DNA of 64,000 nt from JACVRW01 sp963757815 (GCA_963757815.1 CAVWSN010000008.1:52182-116181); one strand, 5' to 3'. Shown: positions 25,283 to 34,304, counted from the first letter of the stretch. Notes: generated by a model from the letters alone, not told the origin. Made by a program: numbers and translations.

Positions 25283-25316
25283 GCTGGATGGATCAGCCGC
25301 GAATGCATCATCCAGC
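25283..25316. promoter_or_regulatory. 8-bp inverted repeat between sigK and the DUF4383 gene
   Basis: GCTGGATG (25283-25290) and CATCCAGC (25309-25316) are exact inverted copies 18 bases apart, placed between the divergent start codons and just before the AAGGAGG of the DUF4383 gene. It could be a hairpin or an operator; nothing else supports either reading. Confidence 0.35.
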
Positions 25317-25329
25317 AAGGAGGTCCCGA

Positions 25330-25758
25330 GTGGACGAACGGTCCCCCGCACAGGTGTTCGCGCTGGTCATCGGGCTGGCGCTCGTGGTCGGCGGCATCGC
25401 CGGCTTCTTCTACAGCGCGAGCTTCTCGACCGGCGACGACGTCGAGCGCGAGGCCCTCCTCGGCATCCTTGACGTGAACGGCTGGCACAACGTGGTGCAC
25501 ATCGCCACCGGCGTCCTCGGCCTGGCCGTGGCCGGCTCCTACGGCGGGGCGCGCGGCTACGCGATCGGCATCGGCGTGGTCTACCTGCTCGTCGCGGCGC
25601 TCGGCTTCATCGCCGGTGACGGCGAGGAGATCCTCGGCCTGATCCCGGTCAACACCGAGGACAACGTGCTGCACCTGCTGATCGGCATCGCGGGGCTGGG
25701 CGCGGGCCTGCTGACTGCGGCGGTCCCGCCGCCGAGCACGCTCGAGCCTGCCGATTAA
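25330..25758 (+). CDS. DUF4383 domain membrane protein
   Basis: 142 aa from GTG 25330, six bases after a perfect AAGGAGG. Four transmembrane helices with the family motifs NGWHNVVHIATGVLGLA and VNTEDNVLHLLIGIAGLGAG (the repeated N-x-x-H-x-x-IG pattern). DUF4383 proteins are small four-helix membrane proteins of unknown function, often near ECF sigma genes in actinobacteria. Here it is divergent from sigK-rskA and so a candidate member of that regulon. Confidence 0.9.
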   Translation: MDERSPAQVFALVIGLALVVGGIAGFFYSASFSTGDDVEREALLGILDVNGWHNVVHIATGVLGLAVAGSYGGARGYAIGIGVVYLLVAALGFIAGDGEEILGLIPVNTEDNVLHLLIGIAGLGAGLLTAAVPPPSTLEPAD

Positions 25759-25865
25759 TTCCCGGCCGATCCCCGGTCACAGCAGGGAGCAGCCGGACGC
25801 TTTCGCGGCGAGGCTGGAGCGCGTACTTCGCGCTAGCGAGTGACTCCACGACCTGCCCGAGCGGG

Positions 25866-26216
25866 TCACCGGACGGAAGCCGCGTTCGTTCGGCCAGTGG
25901 GCGATTGCGCACGCGGACGCATTCCGCTGACTTCAGCAAGCGCCGGGGCTTCGTCCACCTGTGAAGCGGCTGCACGCCGGCTGCTCGACCGGCTCCGCAG
26001 GCGCCGGAGCGGCAGGAGAATGATGCGGGCGAGCAGCCATATGACGAGGGCCACCAGCGCGAGGGGAAGTGCCGGGAGCACCAGCACCAGCGCCAGCACG
26101 AGGGCCGGCAGGGCGAAGGGGAAGAGCGCCATTGAGATGACTCCGAGGCCGACCATCCAGCTGCCGGCTTCCAAGGCGACCTCGGACGTCGAGAGTTGCG
26201 CGCGAGGCGCGTCCAT
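25866..26216 (-). CDS. Small hydrophobic membrane protein, 116 aa
   Basis: Starts at ATG 26216 behind AAAGGAG. After a hydrophilic lead (MDAPRAQLSTSEVALEAGSW) come two or three closely spaced helices made of Leu/Val/Ala (LGVISMALFPFALPALVLAL, LPLALVALVIWLLARIILLP), then a very basic Arg/Ser tail. I do not recognise a family. It follows the ECF/anti-sigma-like pair on the same strand after about 75 bases. The good ribosome site argues for expression. Confidence 0.6.
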   Translation of the reverse strand: MDAPRAQLSTSEVALEAGSWMVGLGVISMALFPFALPALVLALVLVLPALPLALVALVIWLLARIILLPLRRLRSRSSSRRAAASQVDEAPALAEVSGMRPRAQSPTGRTNAASVR

Positions 26217-26289
26217 CGTTGGCTCCTTTTACGGGGTTGCGTCTACTAATGAGACGCAGTGTGCGCCGCGTTTGTGACAGGAACGTGAG

Positions 26290-26625
26290 TCAGCGCTTGA
26301 GGCGCTTCTGGACGTCCTCGGTCACGCCGCGCAGGCTCTTTTCGAGCGCGCGCAGGCCGGGGGTCCCGCGCTTCTTGTGCTGCTGGCGGGCCCGCACGAG
26401 CACCAGCCCGCCGGCCGCGGCCGTGCCGACGATGATCGCGGCGGCGGTCGGCACCCAGTTGCGCGGGTCGCGCATCGCCGAGAGCTCCCAGTCGGAGAGC
26501 TCGACGGCGGCGGCCTCGGTCAGCTCGGATAGGCCGCGCTCGAGGCGGTCGCTGAGCGCCTCGGGCGGGTCGACCGGCACGAGCGCCGAGCGCAGGAGGC
26601 GCTCCACGCGTTCAACGTCACTCAT
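26290..26625 (-). CDS. Membrane-anchored protein coupled to an ECF sigma gene (possible anti-sigma)
   Basis: 111 aa. The cytoplasmic N-terminus (MSDVERVERLLRSALVPVDPPEALSDRLERGLSEL) is followed by one transmembrane helix (WVPTAAAIIVGTAAAGGLVLV) and a basic tail (RALEKSLRGVTEDVQKRLKR). It overlaps the sigma gene by 8 bases, and such position and topology suit a small anti-sigma or sigma-associated membrane protein, though no zinc motif is present. Function inferred from context only. Confidence 0.6.
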   Translation of the reverse strand: MSDVERVERLLRSALVPVDPPEALSDRLERGLSELTEAAAVELSDWELSAMRDPRNWVPTAAAIIVGTAAAGGLVLVRARQQHKKRGTPGLRALEKSLRGVTEDVQKRLKR

Positions 26626-27160
26626 CTGACATCTCCTCCTCGTCCAGCCCCTGCTCGAGCTGTCTGATGGCCCTGTGGATCAGCACCTTCGTCGCTCCCT
26701 CGGAGCGGCCGAGCGCCCGCGCGATCTCCCGGTTGTCCATGTCGAGGGCGAACCGCATGATGAGCGCCTCGCGGCGGTCGTCGGGGAGCTTCGACACCCC
26801 GGCGAGCACCTCCTTCACCTCCTCGCGCCCCTCCACCACTCGCTCCGTGTCCAGCGGGGCGGAGAGGATCGCGGCGTCGTCGAGGTGCGTCTGCGGCTTG
26901 CGCGAGCGGTCGCGGTAGTAGTTCGCGGCGAGGTTGTGCGCGATGCGGATCAGCCACGGCCGCAGCGGGCGTCCGTTCGACTCGCGCTGCGCGCGCTCGA
27001 AGTGCCGGTACGCCTGCAGGAAGGTCTGCTCCGTGATGTCCTCGGCGTCGTGGTGGTTGCCGATCCGGTAGTAGGCGTACGAGTAGACGTCGCGCAGATG
27101 GGCCCGGTAGAGCTCGCTGAAGTCGCGATCGAGTTGCTGCTTGTCCCCCAACTCCTGCAC
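26618..27160 (-). CDS. ECF RNA polymerase sigma factor
   Basis: 180 aa. Region 2: DFSELYRAHLRDVYSYAYYRIGNHHDAEDITEQTFLQAY and the -10 recognition part RPWLIRIAHNLAANYYRDRSR. Region 4: KLPDDRREALIMRFALDMDNREIARALGRSEGATKVLIHRAIRQLEQ. This is a complete sigma70-family ECF factor, second in the window. The downstream overlapping gene encodes a one-helix membrane protein that may be its regulator. The start at 27160 follows the family N-terminus well. Confidence 0.9.
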   Translation of the reverse strand: MQELGDKQQLDRDFSELYRAHLRDVYSYAYYRIGNHHDAEDITEQTFLQAYRHFERAQRESNGRPLRPWLIRIAHNLAANYYRDRSRKPQTHLDDAAILSAPLDTERVVEGREEVKEVLAGVSKLPDDRREALIMRFALDMDNREIARALGRSEGATKVLIHRAIRQLEQGLDEEEMSDE

Positions 27161-27183
27161 CTCTCATCGCAGCGTACTCCCGG

Positions 27184-28855
27184 TCAGGCCGCGTGACTCT
27201 TGCGCTTGCGGGGCCGTGCGGAGCGCACGCTCTCCAGCCACTGGTCGGGTGACGCCTCGCCGTCGAGCACGTCGCGCGAGCCCGGTTGTCACCGGCGCTT
27301 CGATTCCCCGGCGCTCGAACGCGAGCCCGAGCAACGGAACGGTCGCGAGCGACTCGGCGGTCTGGCTGACCGCCGCCTGGACCTGGGTGGAGGGAAGCCC
27401 GGCGCCGACGAGCTCGCCGGCGCGCCGGTTGCGGCTGCCTTCGGCGAGGGCGGTGGCGACGAGGTCACCCGTCCCCGCGAGCCCCGCGAAGGTCTCGCTT
27501 CGGCCGCCGCTCGCCAGGGCGAGTTCGTGCACCTCGGAGAAGATGCGCCCGGCCGCCGCACCGGCGAGGTTGGCGCCGCGCTGGGCGGCTGCGGCGGAGG
27601 CCAGCGCCGCCGCGTTCTTGGCGCAGGCCGCGAACTCGGTGCCGGTCACGTCGTCGGTGGCGTCGGCGTGCAGTCCGCCCGCCTCGAGGACGTCGCGCAG
27701 CTGGCGGCGCAGGTCGGCGTCGCGGGTGGCCACCACCACCGAGGCGCCCAGTTCGATCGCCTCGCGCGGCGTGGGCCGGTCCCGCCAGGGTCGCGACCGC
27801 GCGCGCACGCACGCGCTCGGACACGTATGCCGTCGGGGTGGTGCCGAGCGGGGGCACGAGGCCCTTGGACGCGACCAGCACCGCGGAGCGGTCGCCCATG
27901 CGCGTGCCGAGCTCGCCGACCACGGCCGGCAGGCTGGCGCAGGGCACGGCCAGCACCACGAGGTCGACGCCTGCGAGGTCGATCTCGGGAACCGTCTTGA
28001 CGTCGATGGCGCGGTCGAGCTCGACCCCGGGTAGGTAGTCCGGGTTCTCACGCTCGGAGGCGAGTCGCTCCGCCTGCGCGGCCGTGCGGCAGCCGAGCTG
28101 CACCTGCAGGCCGGCGCGGGCGAGGACCGCGGCGGCGGCCGTGCCCATGCAGCCGCCGCCCACGACGGCGGCCGTGCGCAGCGGCGGCAGGCCGCCGAGC
28201 CACTCCCACTGCAGCTCGACGCACGGCCAGATCCGCTCGGTCACCTCGCCGGCGAGGAACGGGGAGGGATCGGCCACGCGCGGGAATGTCAGCGGTGCGC
28301 CGGCGCGGATGTGCACCTTGACGGGCTTGATCTTCCAGCCGTCGCGCGCGCGCTCGGAGCCCGTCACGGCGATCGGCACCACCGGCTTTCCGCTCTCCAG
28401 TGCCAGCCGCCCGACGCCCCGCTTCGGGCGCTGGAGCGAGCCCGTCCGGATCCGCGTCCCCTCGGGGAAGATCACCACCACCTCCCCACGCTCGAGCAGC
28501 GCGAGCGAGGTGGCCACCGACTCCTCGTCCGATTCGCCGCGGCGCACCGGGAAGGCGCCCATGCAGTTGAGGAACCAGCCGATCAGCGGGTTCTTGAAGA
28601 GCTCCTGCTTGGCCACGAAGTAGATCGGGCGCGCCGACGGGCAGCAGCCGATCACGAACGGGTCGAGGAAGCTGCGGTGGTTGGCCGCGAGGATGACGGC
28701 CGCCGTCGCGGGATGTGCTCGCGCCCGAGCCGGCGGACTCGGAAGTAGACGAGGATCGCCGCCTTGATGACCCAGCGGGCGGGCCAGTAGACGAGAGTGT
28801 TGACGCCCCGGCGCCGCGTGCGCTCGTGATAGACCTCGAGCGGCCGCGCGGTCAC
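27184..28855 (-). CDS. 1-Acylglycerol-3-phosphate acyltransferase fused to glycerol-3-phosphate dehydrogenase (frame broken three times)
   Basis: Starts at GTG 28855 behind GGAGGAGGG. The PlsC part has the NHRSFLDPF motif (in the second frame after a break near 28703-28714), then KNPLIGWFLNCMGAFPVRRG and FPEGTRIRTG. Without a stop it continues into a GpsA domain: AAVVGGGCMGTAAAAVLARAG, VASKGL, a break near 27765-27785, then GTEFAACAKNAAALA and FAGLAGTGDLVATALAEGSRNRRAGE. A third break near 27262-27285 restores a family-like tail ending KRKSHAA. The fusion joins two steps of phosphatidic-acid synthesis. The domains are intact, so the breaks look like indel errors. Confidence 0.82.
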
Positions 28856-28925
28856 CTTCCCTCCTCCTCGGACATCGTGGATTCCCTACCCGCGTCTGGC
28901 GCGGGTCGTTACGCTGCGCGAACGG

Positions 28926-29456
28926 ATGGAGTTGCGCAGGCCCCTAAACGGAGCCTTGGCCGGCGCCGCCGCGGCGTCGATCTGGGCGGCACAGGAGCCC
29001 CTCGACAAGCGGGTGTTCGGGACGCGGTACGACGACGTCGAGCTGCTCGGCACGCTCTTCACCCGAGGACAGGGCAAGTACGCGGCCGGGCTCGCGCTGC
29101 ACGTGACGAACGGGGCGATCTTCGGCGCCGTCTACGCCCTGGTGCGGCCGCTGGTGCCGGCGCCGCCGCTCGTGACCGGCGTCGCGGCAGCGCTCGGAGA
29201 GCACCTCGCCCTGTGGCCGCTCGCGCGCGTGGTCGATCGCTTCCACCCGGCGCGCGACGAGCTCGAGCCGCTGACCGGGAACCGGCGCGCGTTCGCCGCC
29301 GCGACCTGGCGCCATCTCCTGTTCGGCCTGACGCTCGCCGAGATCGAGCGCCGGCTGAACGACATCCGCGAGTTCGAGCCCCTCGAGGAGGTGCCGGTCT
29401 CCTCGAACGGCCACGGCAACATCGAGCACGCCGCCGTCGGCGCCGCCGAGTCCTAG
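28926..29456 (+). CDS. Hypothetical membrane-associated protein, 176 aa
   Basis: Starts MELRRPLNGALAGAAAASIWAAQEPLDKRVFGTRYDDVELLG. Hydrophobic segments (NGAIFGAVYALVRPLVPAPPLVTGVAAALGEHLALWPLARVVDRFHP) suggest two to three membrane helices. The pattern recalls DUF1440-like inner-membrane proteins common in actinobacteria, but I cannot assign it firmly. It is divergent from the acyltransferase fusion and is followed directly by tRNA-Thr. Confidence 0.7.
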   Translation: MELRRPLNGALAGAAAASIWAAQEPLDKRVFGTRYDDVELLGTLFTRGQGKYAAGLALHVTNGAIFGAVYALVRPLVPAPPLVTGVAAALGEHLALWPLARVVDRFHPARDELEPLTGNRRAFAAATWRHLLFGLTLAEIERRLNDIREFEPLEEVPVSSNGHGNIEHAAVGAAES

Positions 29457-29474
29457 ACTCGCTCAGGCGACGTC

Positions 29475-29548
29475 GCCGGAGTAGCTCAGTTGGCCAGAGC
29501 AACCGCCTTGTAAGCGGTAGGTCGCGGGTTCGAATCCCGCCTCCGGCT
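29475..29548 (+). tRNA. tRNA-Thr (anticodon TGT)
   Basis: Full cloverleaf: acceptor GCCGGAG / CTCCGGC, D stem GCTC / GAGC, anticodon stem ACCGC / GCGGT around loop CTTGTAA (anticodon TGT), T stem GCGGG / CCCGC around TTCGAAT, discriminator T. CCA is not encoded. It lies just downstream of sigH in opposite orientation. Confidence 0.97.
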
Positions 29549-29569
29549 CTCAGCGCGGGGGCGCCGCGG

Positions 29570-30238
29570 CTAAAGCAGCACCTGGCGGGAGCTCAGGTGT
29601 GCTCCCACCTTGCGCTTGACGCGCTGGAGCGCGTTGTCGACCGTCTTGGTGTCGCACTCGAGCCGCGCCGCAATCGCCTCGTAGCTGTGCCCATCGAGGT
29701 AGAGGGAGAGCACCGAGCTCTCGAGGTCCGAGAGCACGCTCGAGAGGCAGGCCACGAGGCAGTGGAGCTCCTCCGAGGAGATGACCTGGTTGACGGGATC
29801 GTGCGCGTTCGGACCGGGCAGCAGCTCGTCGAGCGTCGGATCGCCGTCTCCGCCGCCCGCGGCGGGCGTCTGCGAGAAGGACACGTACTCGTTGAGCGGG
29901 GTGTGCTTGTTGCGGGTCGAGGTCTTGACGGCGGTGATGATCTGGCGCGTGATGCAGAGCTCGGCGAAGTTCCGGAAGCTCGACTCGCGGTCCGTGCGGT
30001 AGTCGCGCACCGCCTTGTAGAGCCCGACGAGGCCCTCCTGGATGAGGTCGTCCGCGTCGCCCCCGATGAGGAAGTAGGAGGAGGCCTTCAGGCGCACGAA
30101 GCCGTAGTAGCGCCTGACAATCCGGTCGTACGCGTCCTTCTTCCCCTGCTTGGCGAGTGCGATCAGGTAGTGATCATCCAGCTCGACTTGAGACTGAGCT
30201 TTGAACCCAGCCGGTCGGGAGGTCGCGGAAGTTGCCAT
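29570..30238 (-). CDS. sigH: SigH-like sporulation-type RNA polymerase sigma factor
   Basis: 222 aa, the length of Bacillus SigH. Region 2 carries LIALAKQGKKDAYDRIVRRYYGFV and GGDADDLIQEGLVGLYKAVRDY; the region 2.4 part is SSFRNFAELCITRQIITAVK; region 4 ends with LDGHSYEAIAARLECDTKTVDNALQRVKRKV. Good ribosome site (GAGGAGC) before ATG 30238. SigH-like factors next to rlmB-cysS are typical of Firmicutes and of Rubrobacteria/Thermoleophilia; whether the organism sporulates cannot be judged here. The gene lies 131 bases after rlmB on the same strand, separated by a strong hairpin. Confidence 0.92.
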   Translation of the reverse strand: MATSATSRPAGFKAQSQVELDDHYLIALAKQGKKDAYDRIVRRYYGFVRLKASSYFLIGGDADDLIQEGLVGLYKAVRDYRTDRESSFRNFAELCITRQIITAVKTSTRNKHTPLNEYVSFSQTPAAGGGDGDPTLDELLPGPNAHDPVNQVISSEELHCLVACLSSVLSDLESSVLSLYLDGHSYEAIAARLECDTKTVDNALQRVKRKVGAHLSSRQVLL

Positions 30239-30312
30239 CGAAAGCTCCTCTTCGGGCCGGCACGACCCTTGAAGCTCGGTGACGCACTACCTCCCCTGGG
30301 CGTCAGGTTGAT

Positions 30313-30342
30313 CTGAAGGCGAGCCCTAAAGCTCGACTTCAG
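30313..30342 (-). terminator. Hairpin between rlmB and sigH
   Basis: CTGAAG-GC-GAGC and GCTC-GA-CTTCAG pair around a CCTAAA loop (6 + 4 bp with a 2-nt internal mismatch). It lies after the rlmB stop and before the sigH start. It could end the long disA-rlmB transcript or structure the sigH leader. No T-run follows, so termination is only suggested. Confidence 0.45.
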
Positions 30343-30369
30343 CCTGATCTGAGCGGCAGTATTGCCTTG

Positions 30370-31074
30370 TTATGGAGCCCTGTCAAGGGACTTGCGAAAG
30401 TGCAAGATTCCGTACACGAGCGCGGCGGCCGCGGTCGAGACGTTGAGCGATCCGACCCTTCCGGAGTGCGGCAGGTGGATCAGCTCGTCGCACGAGGACG
30501 CCACCCGCGGGCGCAGGCCCCTGCCCTCGGAGCCGAGCACGAGCACCACACGGCCGCTGTAGTCGGGCCGGTGGTAGGGAACCCTGGCGTCCGCGGCCGC
30601 GCCGTACACCCAGGCCTCGCGCTCCTTCGCCACTCCGAGCCAGTCCGCGACGTTGCGGACACGGGCCACATCGAGGTGCTCGACCGCGCCGGCCGACGCC
30701 TTGCAGACCGCGGGCGTGATCTCCGCCGAGCGCCGCTCCGGCAGCACGACGCCGGAGCAGCCGGCGGACTCCGCCACGCGGCATACCGCACCGAGGTTGT
30801 GCGGATCCTGGATCTCGTCGAGGGCGATCACAAGGGCGTCCTCGGGCTCGAGCAGGGAATCGGCGTCGGCGTAGGGATAGGCCTGGACCTCCGCGCAGAT
30901 TCCCTGATGGTCGGGCGACCCGGCGCGGTTCTCGATTTCGGCGACCGAGACGATGCTGGACGCGACCTCCGCGAGCAGAACCTCGTGCGACGCCCGTTCG
31001 GTGGCATACACGCGCTGAACCCGGCGCTTGCCGCGGATCGCCTCCCGGACCGGGTTGCGGCCGTAGACGATCAT
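30370..31074 (-). CDS. rlmB: 23S rRNA (guanosine-2'-O-)-methyltransferase RlmB (SpoU/SPOUT)
   Basis: 234 aa from ATG 31074 (MIVYGRNPVREAIRGKRRVQRVYAT). The SPOUT knot motifs are present: LDEIQDPHNLGAVCRVAES, VLVLGSEGRGLRPRV, and IHLPHSGRVGSLNVSTAAAALVYG, which bind AdoMet. RlmB methylates G2251 (E. coli numbering) in the peptidyl-transferase loop. The start overlaps the cysS stop by 4 bases. In Bacillus the homologue sits in the same cysS-rlmB-sigH order. Confidence 0.95.
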   Translation of the reverse strand: MIVYGRNPVREAIRGKRRVQRVYATERASHEVLLAEVASSIVSVAEIENRAGSPDHQGICAEVQAYPYADADSLLEPEDALVIALDEIQDPHNLGAVCRVAESAGCSGVVLPERRSAEITPAVCKASAGAVEHLDVARVRNVADWLGVAKEREAWVYGAAADARVPYHRPDYSGRVVLVLGSEGRGLRPRVASSCDELIHLPHSGRVGSLNVSTAAAALVYGILHFRKSLDRAP

Positions 31075-32438
31075 GCCCCGGGGAGCGGGACGAGCTTCGC
31101 CCCGTCGGGGGTGTCGCGGATCTCCCAGCCGGCTGCGGCGAGCTCGTCGCGGATCGCGTCCGCGCGCTCGAAGTCGCGCGCCGCGCGCGCCGCGTCGCGC
31201 TCGCGCGCGAGGCGCCTCAGCTCCTCCGGCGCCTCCTCGTCCCGGGCCTCGAGCAACGTCTCGAGCCCGAGCGCGTAGAGCATCTCGCCCAGCCGTCCCG
31301 TTCCCAGCGGCTCGCCGGCGTCGAGCCGGCGATTGGCCTCGGCGACCCAGTCGAACAGCACGGCCCGCGCCTGTGGCGTGTTGAAGTCGTCGGCGAGCGC
31401 GTCGAAGAAACGCTCCGCGTAGTCGTCCATCCCGGGCGCCGGCGCCTCGGGGTCGAGCCGCCGGACGAGCTCCCGGATCCGGTCGACGGCGCGGCTCGCG
31501 TCTGCGAGCGCCTCCTCGGAGTACGCGACCGGCTTGCGGTAGTGGGCTCCGACCAGCCACATCACGAAGGCCTCGCGGCCGAATTCCTCGAGGGCACCGT
31601 GGAGAAGCCGGATGTTCCCGACGGACTTGGCCATCTTCTCGGCGCCCATCTCGACCATGCCGTTGTGCATCCAGATGCGCGCGAGCGGCCGGCCGCGCGC
31701 GGCCTCGGTCTGGGCGATCTCGTTCTCGTGATGGGGAAACACGAGGTCCGACCCACCCCCGTGCACCTCGAAGTCGACCCCCAGGATCTCCTCCGCCATC
31801 GCCGAGCACTCGATGTGCCAGCCGGGGCGGCCCTCGCCCCAGGGCGAGTCCCAGAACGTGTCCTCGCCGTCCTTGCGGGCCTTCCAGAGCGCGAAGTCCT
31901 GGGGCGACTCCTTGACCTCGGCGGCGTCGTCGCCCTCGCCCTGCTGCATCTCCTCGAGCGGGCGGTTCGAGAGCTTGCCGTAGCCGGGGAAGCTCGCGAC
32001 CCGGAAGTAGACGTCGCCGCTCGCCTCGTAGGCGTGGCCCGACTCGACGAGCGCCTCGATCAGGGACACGATCGGACCGATCGTGTCGGTGGCCCGCGGC
32101 TCCGCGTCCGGCCTGCCCAGGCCGAGGCCGCCCGTGTCCGTCACGTAGGCGTCCGTCATCTCACGGGCCAGCTCGGCGCTCGGGACGCCGCGCTCGCGGG
32201 CGGCGTCGTAGATCTTGTCGTTGACGTCGGTGATGTTGGCGACGAAGCGCGCCTCGTAGCCCTCGTGCTCCAGGAAGCGCTTCAGCAGCGTGAACATGAC
32301 ATAGGGGCGGGCGTTGCCGACGTGGATGCGCCCGTAGACGGTCGGCCCGCATGCGTAGATGCCCACCCTGCCCGGCTCGCGTGGCACGAGCGGGACCACC
32401 GAGCCTCGCAGCGTGTCGTGGAGGCGGACCGTCCGCAC
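31071..32438 (-). CDS. cysS: Cysteinyl-tRNA synthetase
   Basis: 455 aa class I synthetase. The zinc cysteine and HIGH-equivalent region reads YACGPTVYGRIHVGNARPYV; downstream are GWHIECSAMA and the KMSKS equivalent EKMAKSVGNI. C-terminal DALR-like helical bundle. Complete. It lies 10 bases after the amidase gene and overlaps rlmB by 4 bases, so it is translated within one long operon (disA to rlmB). Confidence 0.97.
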   Translation of the reverse strand: MRTVRLHDTLRGSVVPLVPREPGRVGIYACGPTVYGRIHVGNARPYVMFTLLKRFLEHEGYEARFVANITDVNDKIYDAARERGVPSAELAREMTDAYVTDTGGLGLGRPDAEPRATDTIGPIVSLIEALVESGHAYEASGDVYFRVASFPGYGKLSNRPLEEMQQGEGDDAAEVKESPQDFALWKARKDGEDTFWDSPWGEGRPGWHIECSAMAEEILGVDFEVHGGGSDLVFPHHENEIAQTEAARGRPLARIWMHNGMVEMGAEKMAKSVGNIRLLHGALEEFGREAFVMWLVGAHYRKPVAYSEEALADASRAVDRIRELVRRLDPEAPAPGMDDYAERFFDALADDFNTPQARAVLFDWVAEANRRLDAGEPLGTGRLGEMLYALGLETLLEARDEEAPEELRRLARERDAARAARDFERADAIRDELAAAGWEIRDTPDGAKLVPLPGA

Positions 32439-32448
32439 GGCGGGAAGG

Positions 32449-33819
32449 CTACGAGACGGGCGGGCGGCGCTCCGCCCAGCCCATCTCCGCCTCGAGCTGT
32501 GCCGCGAGGGCGAGCAGCGTGGCCTCCTCGCCCTTGCGGCCGACGAGCTGGACGCCGAGCGGCAGGCCGTCGTCGGTCGTGCCCGCCGGGACGGCGAGCG
32601 CGGGGTGCCCGGTGAGGTTCCAGTGCGCGGCGAAGGGATAGGCGGCGATCATGCCGAGCAGGGTGCGAAGCGCCCCCAGCCCCTCCCACTGGCCGGCGGC
32701 AACGGGCGGCAGCGCCATGAGCGGAGCGAGCAGGACGTCGTGGCGCTCGAAGAACGGCCGCATGCGCTCGCTCGTGTCGTTGCCACGAGCCCACTCGAGC
32801 ACCGGTGCCGGGATCGAGCGCCCGAGGCGCGCGAACCCACGTGTCCGGCGCTGCAGCCGCTCGGGCCGCTCGACGCGCTCCGCATCCTGAGCGATGCCCG
32901 CGAGGTAACGGGTCGTGACCGGGCTGACGGCCGGGTAAGACGGATCGTCGTCCTCGACGCTGTGCCCGAGCGAGCGCAGCCGTGCCGCGGTCTCCTCGAC
33001 CGCGCGCCGAATCACCGGGTCGACGCGCGCCGGGAGGGCGGGCTTGACCGAGGCCGCGACATTCAGCTGCGTGGGCGGCGCGTCAGTCACGCCGGCCAGC
33101 GCGGGCGCCTGCGCTGCCACGCTCACGAGCAGGGCGGTGTCGGCCACGGTGCGCGTGAGGAAGCCCACCACGCTCAGGCCGTACCAGTGCCCGTCGTTCG
33201 GCGCGAGCGGGAGCAGGTCGCGGGTCGGCTTGAGGCCCACGAGGCCGCAGTTGGCGGCGGGCAGCCGGATCGAGCCGGCGCCGTCGGAGCCGCTGGCGGC
33301 CGCGCACAGCCCCGCGGCGACGGCCGCTGCGCTGCCTCCGCTGGAGCCGGCAGGGCTGCGCTCCGTGTTCCAGGGATTGCGTGTGATCCCGAAGGACGGC
33401 CCCTCCGTGTCGCCCATGATCGCCAGCTCGGGCAGGTTGGTCTTGCCGAGGATCACGGCGCCGGCGGCGCGCAGGCGGCGCACGAGCTCGCCGTCCCGTG
33501 CGGCCGGCGTCAGATTGGCCGCCGTGCCCCAGGTGGTGACCTCGCCGGCCAGGTCCTCGGTGTCCTTGAGCGCGATCGGGACCCCGAGCAGCGGCCGCTC
33601 CCCGCCGTCCGCCCCCGCCGCGCGGCGCGCGTCGGCCTGGTCCGCGTCCGCCAGCGCGCGCTCGCGCAGCACGGTCCGGAACGCGTTCAGCTCGGGATCG
33701 AGGCGCTCGATCCGCTCGAGGTAGAGCTCGACCAGCTCACGTGACGAGACCTCGCCGGCGCGGACGAGCTCCGCCTGCCGGACGACGCCGGCGAATGCAA
33801 GCTCGTTCGGCGAGCTCAT
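32449..33819 (-). CDS. Amidase-signature-family amidase
   Basis: 456 aa. The amidase signature with its Ser-cis-Ser-Lys triad is visible: the Lys in PIALKDTEDLAG, then GSSGGSAAAVAAGLCAAASGSDGAGSIR with the two serines. C-terminal FNLTGHPALAVPAGT-like motif (HWNLTGHPALAVPAGT). GatA would need GatB/GatC neighbours, which are absent, so a general amidase (nitrile/amide or peptide amide hydrolysis) is more likely. It is inserted between ispF (4-base overlap) and cysS, unlike the Bacillus order. Confidence 0.9.
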   Translation of the reverse strand: MSSPNELAFAGVVRQAELVRAGEVSSRELVELYLERIERLDPELNAFRTVLRERALADADQADARRAAGADGGERPLLGVPIALKDTEDLAGEVTTWGTAANLTPAARDGELVRRLRAAGAVILGKTNLPELAIMGDTEGPSFGITRNPWNTERSPAGSSGGSAAAVAAGLCAAASGSDGAGSIRLPAANCGLVGLKPTRDLLPLAPNDGHWYGLSVVGFLTRTVADTALLVSVAAQAPALAGVTDAPPTQLNVAASVKPALPARVDPVIRRAVEETAARLRSLGHSVEDDDPSYPAVSPVTTRYLAGIAQDAERVERPERLQRRTRGFARLGRSIPAPVLEWARGNDTSERMRPFFERHDVLLAPLMALPPVAAGQWEGLGALRTLLGMIAAYPFAAHWNLTGHPALAVPAGTTDDGLPLGVQLVGRKGEEATLLALAAQLEAEMGWAERRPPVS

Positions 33820-34304
33820 CGGGCGGCGAGTGTACAGACGGCCAGTGCGGCGATTCCCTCGCCGCGGCCGACGAACCCCATGCCCTCGTTGGTCGTGAAC
33901 TTCACGCTCACGGCCGCGACGTCGAGGCCCGCGGCCTGCGCCAGGCGCGACCGCATCGCGTCGCGCCGGGGGCCGAGCCGGGGCGACTCGCAGACGACGG
34001 TCGCATCCAGGTTCGCGATCGACCAGCCCTCCGCCGCCACGATGCCGCAGACCTCGACGAGCAGCGAGATCGAGTCGGCGTCGCGCCAGCGCTCGTCGGT
34101 GTCGGGAAAGTGATCTCCGATGTCCCCCAGCGCCGCGGCGCCCAGCAGGGCGTCCATGATCGCGTGGGTCAGGACGTCGGCGTCGGAGTAGCCGGTGAGG
34201 CCGCGCTCGGCTTCCGGCACCTCGATGCCTCCGAGGATGAGCGGCCGCCCGGCCGCGAAGCGGTGCGAGTCGTAGCCGATGCCGGTCCGGACCGCGGCGC
34301 TCAT
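33816..34304 (-). CDS. ispF: 2-C-methyl-D-erythritol 2,4-cyclodiphosphate synthase IspF
   Basis: 162 aa from ATG 34304. Metal/substrate motifs: IGYDSHRF (Asp, His), DVLTHAIMDALLGAAALGDIGDHFPDT (His and phosphate loop), and FVGRGEGIAALAV. It catalyses cyclisation in the non-mevalonate isoprenoid pathway. It overlaps the PHP gene upstream and the amidase downstream by 4 bases each. IspD is two genes upstream, separated by the PHP gene. Confidence 0.97.
   Translation of the reverse strand: MSAAVRTGIGYDSHRFAAGRPLILGGIEVPEAERGLTGYSDADVLTHAIMDALLGAAALGDIGDHFPDTDERWRDADSISLLVEVCGIVAAEGWSIANLDATVVCESPRLGPRRDAMRSRLAQAAGLDVAAVSVKFTTNEGMGFVGRGEGIAALAVCTLAAR

Noticed and set aside
32449..33819. GatA subunit of Glu-tRNA amidotransferase
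   Set aside because: No gatB or gatC nearby and the flanks are isoprenoid and cysS genes; a general amidase is the safer call.
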